Made by a program: the position numbers and the translations under genes
Notes under the pieces: generated by a model
The model's input: only the letters and a program-made list of their open reading frames with translations
Database searches by the model: none
What the model was told of the DNA's origin: nothing
In this document: piece by piece, positions 63,201 through 64,000 of the stretch
Position numbering within the stretch: position 1 is the stretch's first letter
Layout of the letters: each line of letters starts with the position of its first letter
Assembly (NCBI GenBank): GCA_040396955.1
Contig: JBBAWX010000003.1
Coordinates: 168,582 to 232,581 of the forward strand
Source: UBA965 sp040396955
GTDB taxonomy: Bacteria; Chloroflexota; Chloroflexia; Chloroflexales; Roseiflexaceae
Length of the DNA: 64,000 nt
Direction of reading: 5' to 3'

Positions 63201-64000
63201 TCACTGATGAGCGGCGGGTCGGCCACCGGTGTGACATCCACTCGTCCCGTGATGATGACCGGGCTCACACCAGTAATATTGGCGCGGGTAGAGGCTTGTA
63301 CCATGTATGTGCCAACCCCGGTGCCGTATGCGTTGGCGTTAGGCTTGAAGCGCAGTCCCGCTTCTGTCACACCAACGGGCACATAACTCCCAGATGGAAT
63401 GACCGTCACGCCGTCGGCCCGGTAGAGTGTCCCACCCGTGATGTTCGTGATCCGCATGAAGGCCGTCTCGGCACCATCATCGGGGTGGCGGCGAATGGCG
63501 AAGCTATCGCTCATGCTGTCTTCGGCCGTCGTAACCAACGGCACCACCGGCTCGCCCGGCATAGCAATGTTGACTGGTACCAACGACCCACTCTGGGTGC
63601 CGTTGCCCAGCTGCCCCCACGGGTTATGCCCCCAACATCGGATGCGCCCACTCGCAAGTACCGCACACCCATGCTGATGATCCGTGCCTGCGATTTGTGT
63701 TGCGCCGTTGATCTCGGGGATTTCTGTCAGAATGTTCCAGGGGTTGATGATGCTGTTGACGCCCAATACGCCATTCGTATTGTCACCAATGGCATACACT
63801 TTGCCCGATTGCCCCTTGAAGTAGTAGCGTTGCGCATTACTCCCATAGACATCCACAAATGGCTCCGGTGTGTCGATGGGGACCGCTGTTTGCCCATACC
63901 ATCCCCAACAGTTGGTCGTTGTGTCGCTCAAAATCGCACACCCACCGTTGGCACCCAGTGCAAATTTTTCTACATAATTGCCGAGATTGAGCACCGTCAT
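60272..64000 (-). CDS. Large RCC1/cadherin-like/HYR surface protein, C-terminal part (continues past the window)
   Basis: At least 1242 residues; the frame is open to the window end, so the N-terminus, probably with the signal peptide and more RCC1 repeats, is missing. Visible order: about three RCC1-type repeats (CWGWYGQ, YAIGDNTNGVLG, CWGHNPWGQLGNG); four tandem ~97-residue cadherin-like repeats, each with a VDGNEI..F-type strand, a LY..DG turn and AGLRF.P; an HYR domain (LTPPQLILP to CQARDARGNTATG); a fibronectin-like region (NWNLNPVMNEPYLYEVQRR); an Ig-like region; a CSPG-like repeat (VELSPDTFVATDMETQ...); and a Thr/Pro-rich tail of about 65 residues. No LPxTG, PEP-CTERM or other anchor motif is seen. 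It probably acts on the cell surface in adhesion (inference). Confidence 0.85.
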   Translation of the reverse strand: MTVLNLGNYVEKFALGANGGCAILSDTTTNCWGWYGQTAVPIDTPEPFVDVYGSNAQRYYFKGQSGKVYAIGDNTNGVLGVNSIINPWNILTEIPEINGATQIAGTDHQHGCAVLASGRIRCWGHNPWGQLGNGTQSGSLVPVNIAMPGEPVVPLVTTAEDSMSDSFAIRRHPDDGAETAFMRITNITGGTLYRADGVTVIPSGSYVPVGVTEAGLRFKPNANAYGTGVGTYMVQASTRANITGVSPVIITGRVDVTPVADPPLISDAETYEDTQSYDGLVIRANPVDGNEITHFVVESYSGGQLYRPDGSTALSFGSIIDATTAGQGLRFTPSNNSVVNGSVSIKAATSATGQGASESRTAQVMVRPVVDGAPSITGVATQEDEMSRADIIIRRNSVDGDEIKYFRVISDAPGRIYLNDGTTMVMNGGFVTASAATAGLRFKPNPNANGSYSIQAQAALTPTADGVGGEYATARILINPVADAPQITDTTVNEGEQSSSGLVITPNSADGAEVSHFRIANIVGGRLFLNDGVSGVLIGQYITAAQAAAGLRFSAPAISLSDGYIEVQAATGTSPTLTSATKTKGNVRVNDLTPPQLILPYDMILQSYTDSGTQLQYTATANDIRDGDVAIACDKVSGIVLPVGSHTVQCQARDARGNTATGSFQVIVQKIAPAVQLASIGAVSGNDVVLNWNLNPVMNEPYLYEVQRRAMPTGEWLTVKNNFGERTATIRSIGEVNYAFRVRAYLAGGAAGEWSNTVSTTIDETPPPISAWMNRGTGTGQSAEGTSNPRVRLTLQSGTNDPAVMWRWSQDGVTFSSWQSYQSKNEITLSGNDGYKEIRIEARDKVGNVGVAHTGIILNRDTYNGYRISINNDDEFTSISTVNLAINVPFTVYPPIAEMQLSTNGAFSDATAWEPFAFARSWTFTDTGSETYQIYVRFRTVDGGITQFAYDTIAIDRAPPQVLMRVKSLPNSQVQVSLSTKERPLASAGRSPIKQMQIAPASEFATSRWSDFTAQTTFSYEARSTSSQLVYARFRDAAGNITDIQCLTIKGGKCAADESLTTNQAPTLTVQAPYRIVAGQIVELSPDTFVATDMETQAQGLVYTLVVEPSNGWLLYGGSRMSAGTRFTATDLARKRIIYRHNGSAQEHDRVVVQVDDGQLTSNSATLWFLMEGIAAPEPTATATASPTATSMPSMTPTASPTSTATHTPTKTRVPTKPKPPTRTPKSILLASATPTASAQTP

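Noticed and set aside
62200..63560. DNA tandem repeat in the large surface protein gene
   Set aside because: The repeats are visible only at the protein level (about 97 residues each, divergent). There is no DNA-level array.

Overview
The window looks like chromosomal DNA of a free-living bacterium, most likely a member of the Chloroflexota. That placement is inferred from a coenzyme F420 biosynthesis operon, an elongation factor P with an unusual PGNW tip loop, secreted RCC1-repeat proteins, ETF/acyl-CoA dehydrogenase genes and moderately high GC. There is no rRNA or other marker to prove it. Genes lie on both strands and are densely packed. No gap without a gene exceeds 300 bases. Many starts are set by clear AGGAG-type ribosome binding sites, and several operons use 4-base ATGA overlaps. 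I see no CRISPR array, insertion sequence, prophage or attachment site.

Left part (1-9300): a truncated minus-strand gene; a secreted M4 (thermolysin-type) metalloprotease with a C-terminal seven-repeat RCC1 region; a DUF3048 protein; a TIM-barrel isomerase; then, on the minus strand, a class V aminotransferase and a large WD40 protein. At 9517-14018 a minus-strand operon encodes F420 assembly: F420:glutamate ligase (CofE), a stand-alone nitroreductase, CofD and CofC. It is followed by two probable F420-using enzymes, an LLM-family oxidoreductase and a split-barrel oxidoreductase.

Middle (14225-46219): an acyl-CoA dehydrogenase/ETF beta/ETF alpha operon; FAD glycerol-3-phosphate dehydrogenase; an AceE-like thiamine-diphosphate enzyme without E2/E3 neighbours; an operon of an unrecognised protein, an M61 peptidase and a two-component system; an MtfA-like metallopeptidase; a two-gene unit with a Met/His-rich membrane-anchored protein; an amidase and a gamma-glutamyltransferase-like enzyme; and a 937-residue membrane protein. 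Next is selD (selenide, water dikinase), whose catalytic position is an in-frame TGA. It is best read as a selenocysteine codon and is the most notable feature of the window. It is followed by an aminotransferase, a NIPSNAP protein, an SDR protein, two hydrolases, a TIM-barrel isomerase, folC, efp and a cytochrome P450.

Right part (46319-64000): an operon of NAD(P)HX repair (NnrE/NnrD), an FmdB zinc ribbon and UvrC; a small subunit plus GMC dehydrogenase pair with a four-cysteine motif; an EamA transporter and UvrA; an ABC exporter pair; three tRNA genes (Arg-CCG, Pro-CGG, Leu-CAA), all with encoded CCA, around a second EamA transporter; a small membrane protein; and the 3' part of a very large RCC1/cadherin-like/HYR/fibronectin-type surface protein that runs off the window end. 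Transcription units are often separated by long, perfect or near-perfect hairpins, several of them between convergent genes.
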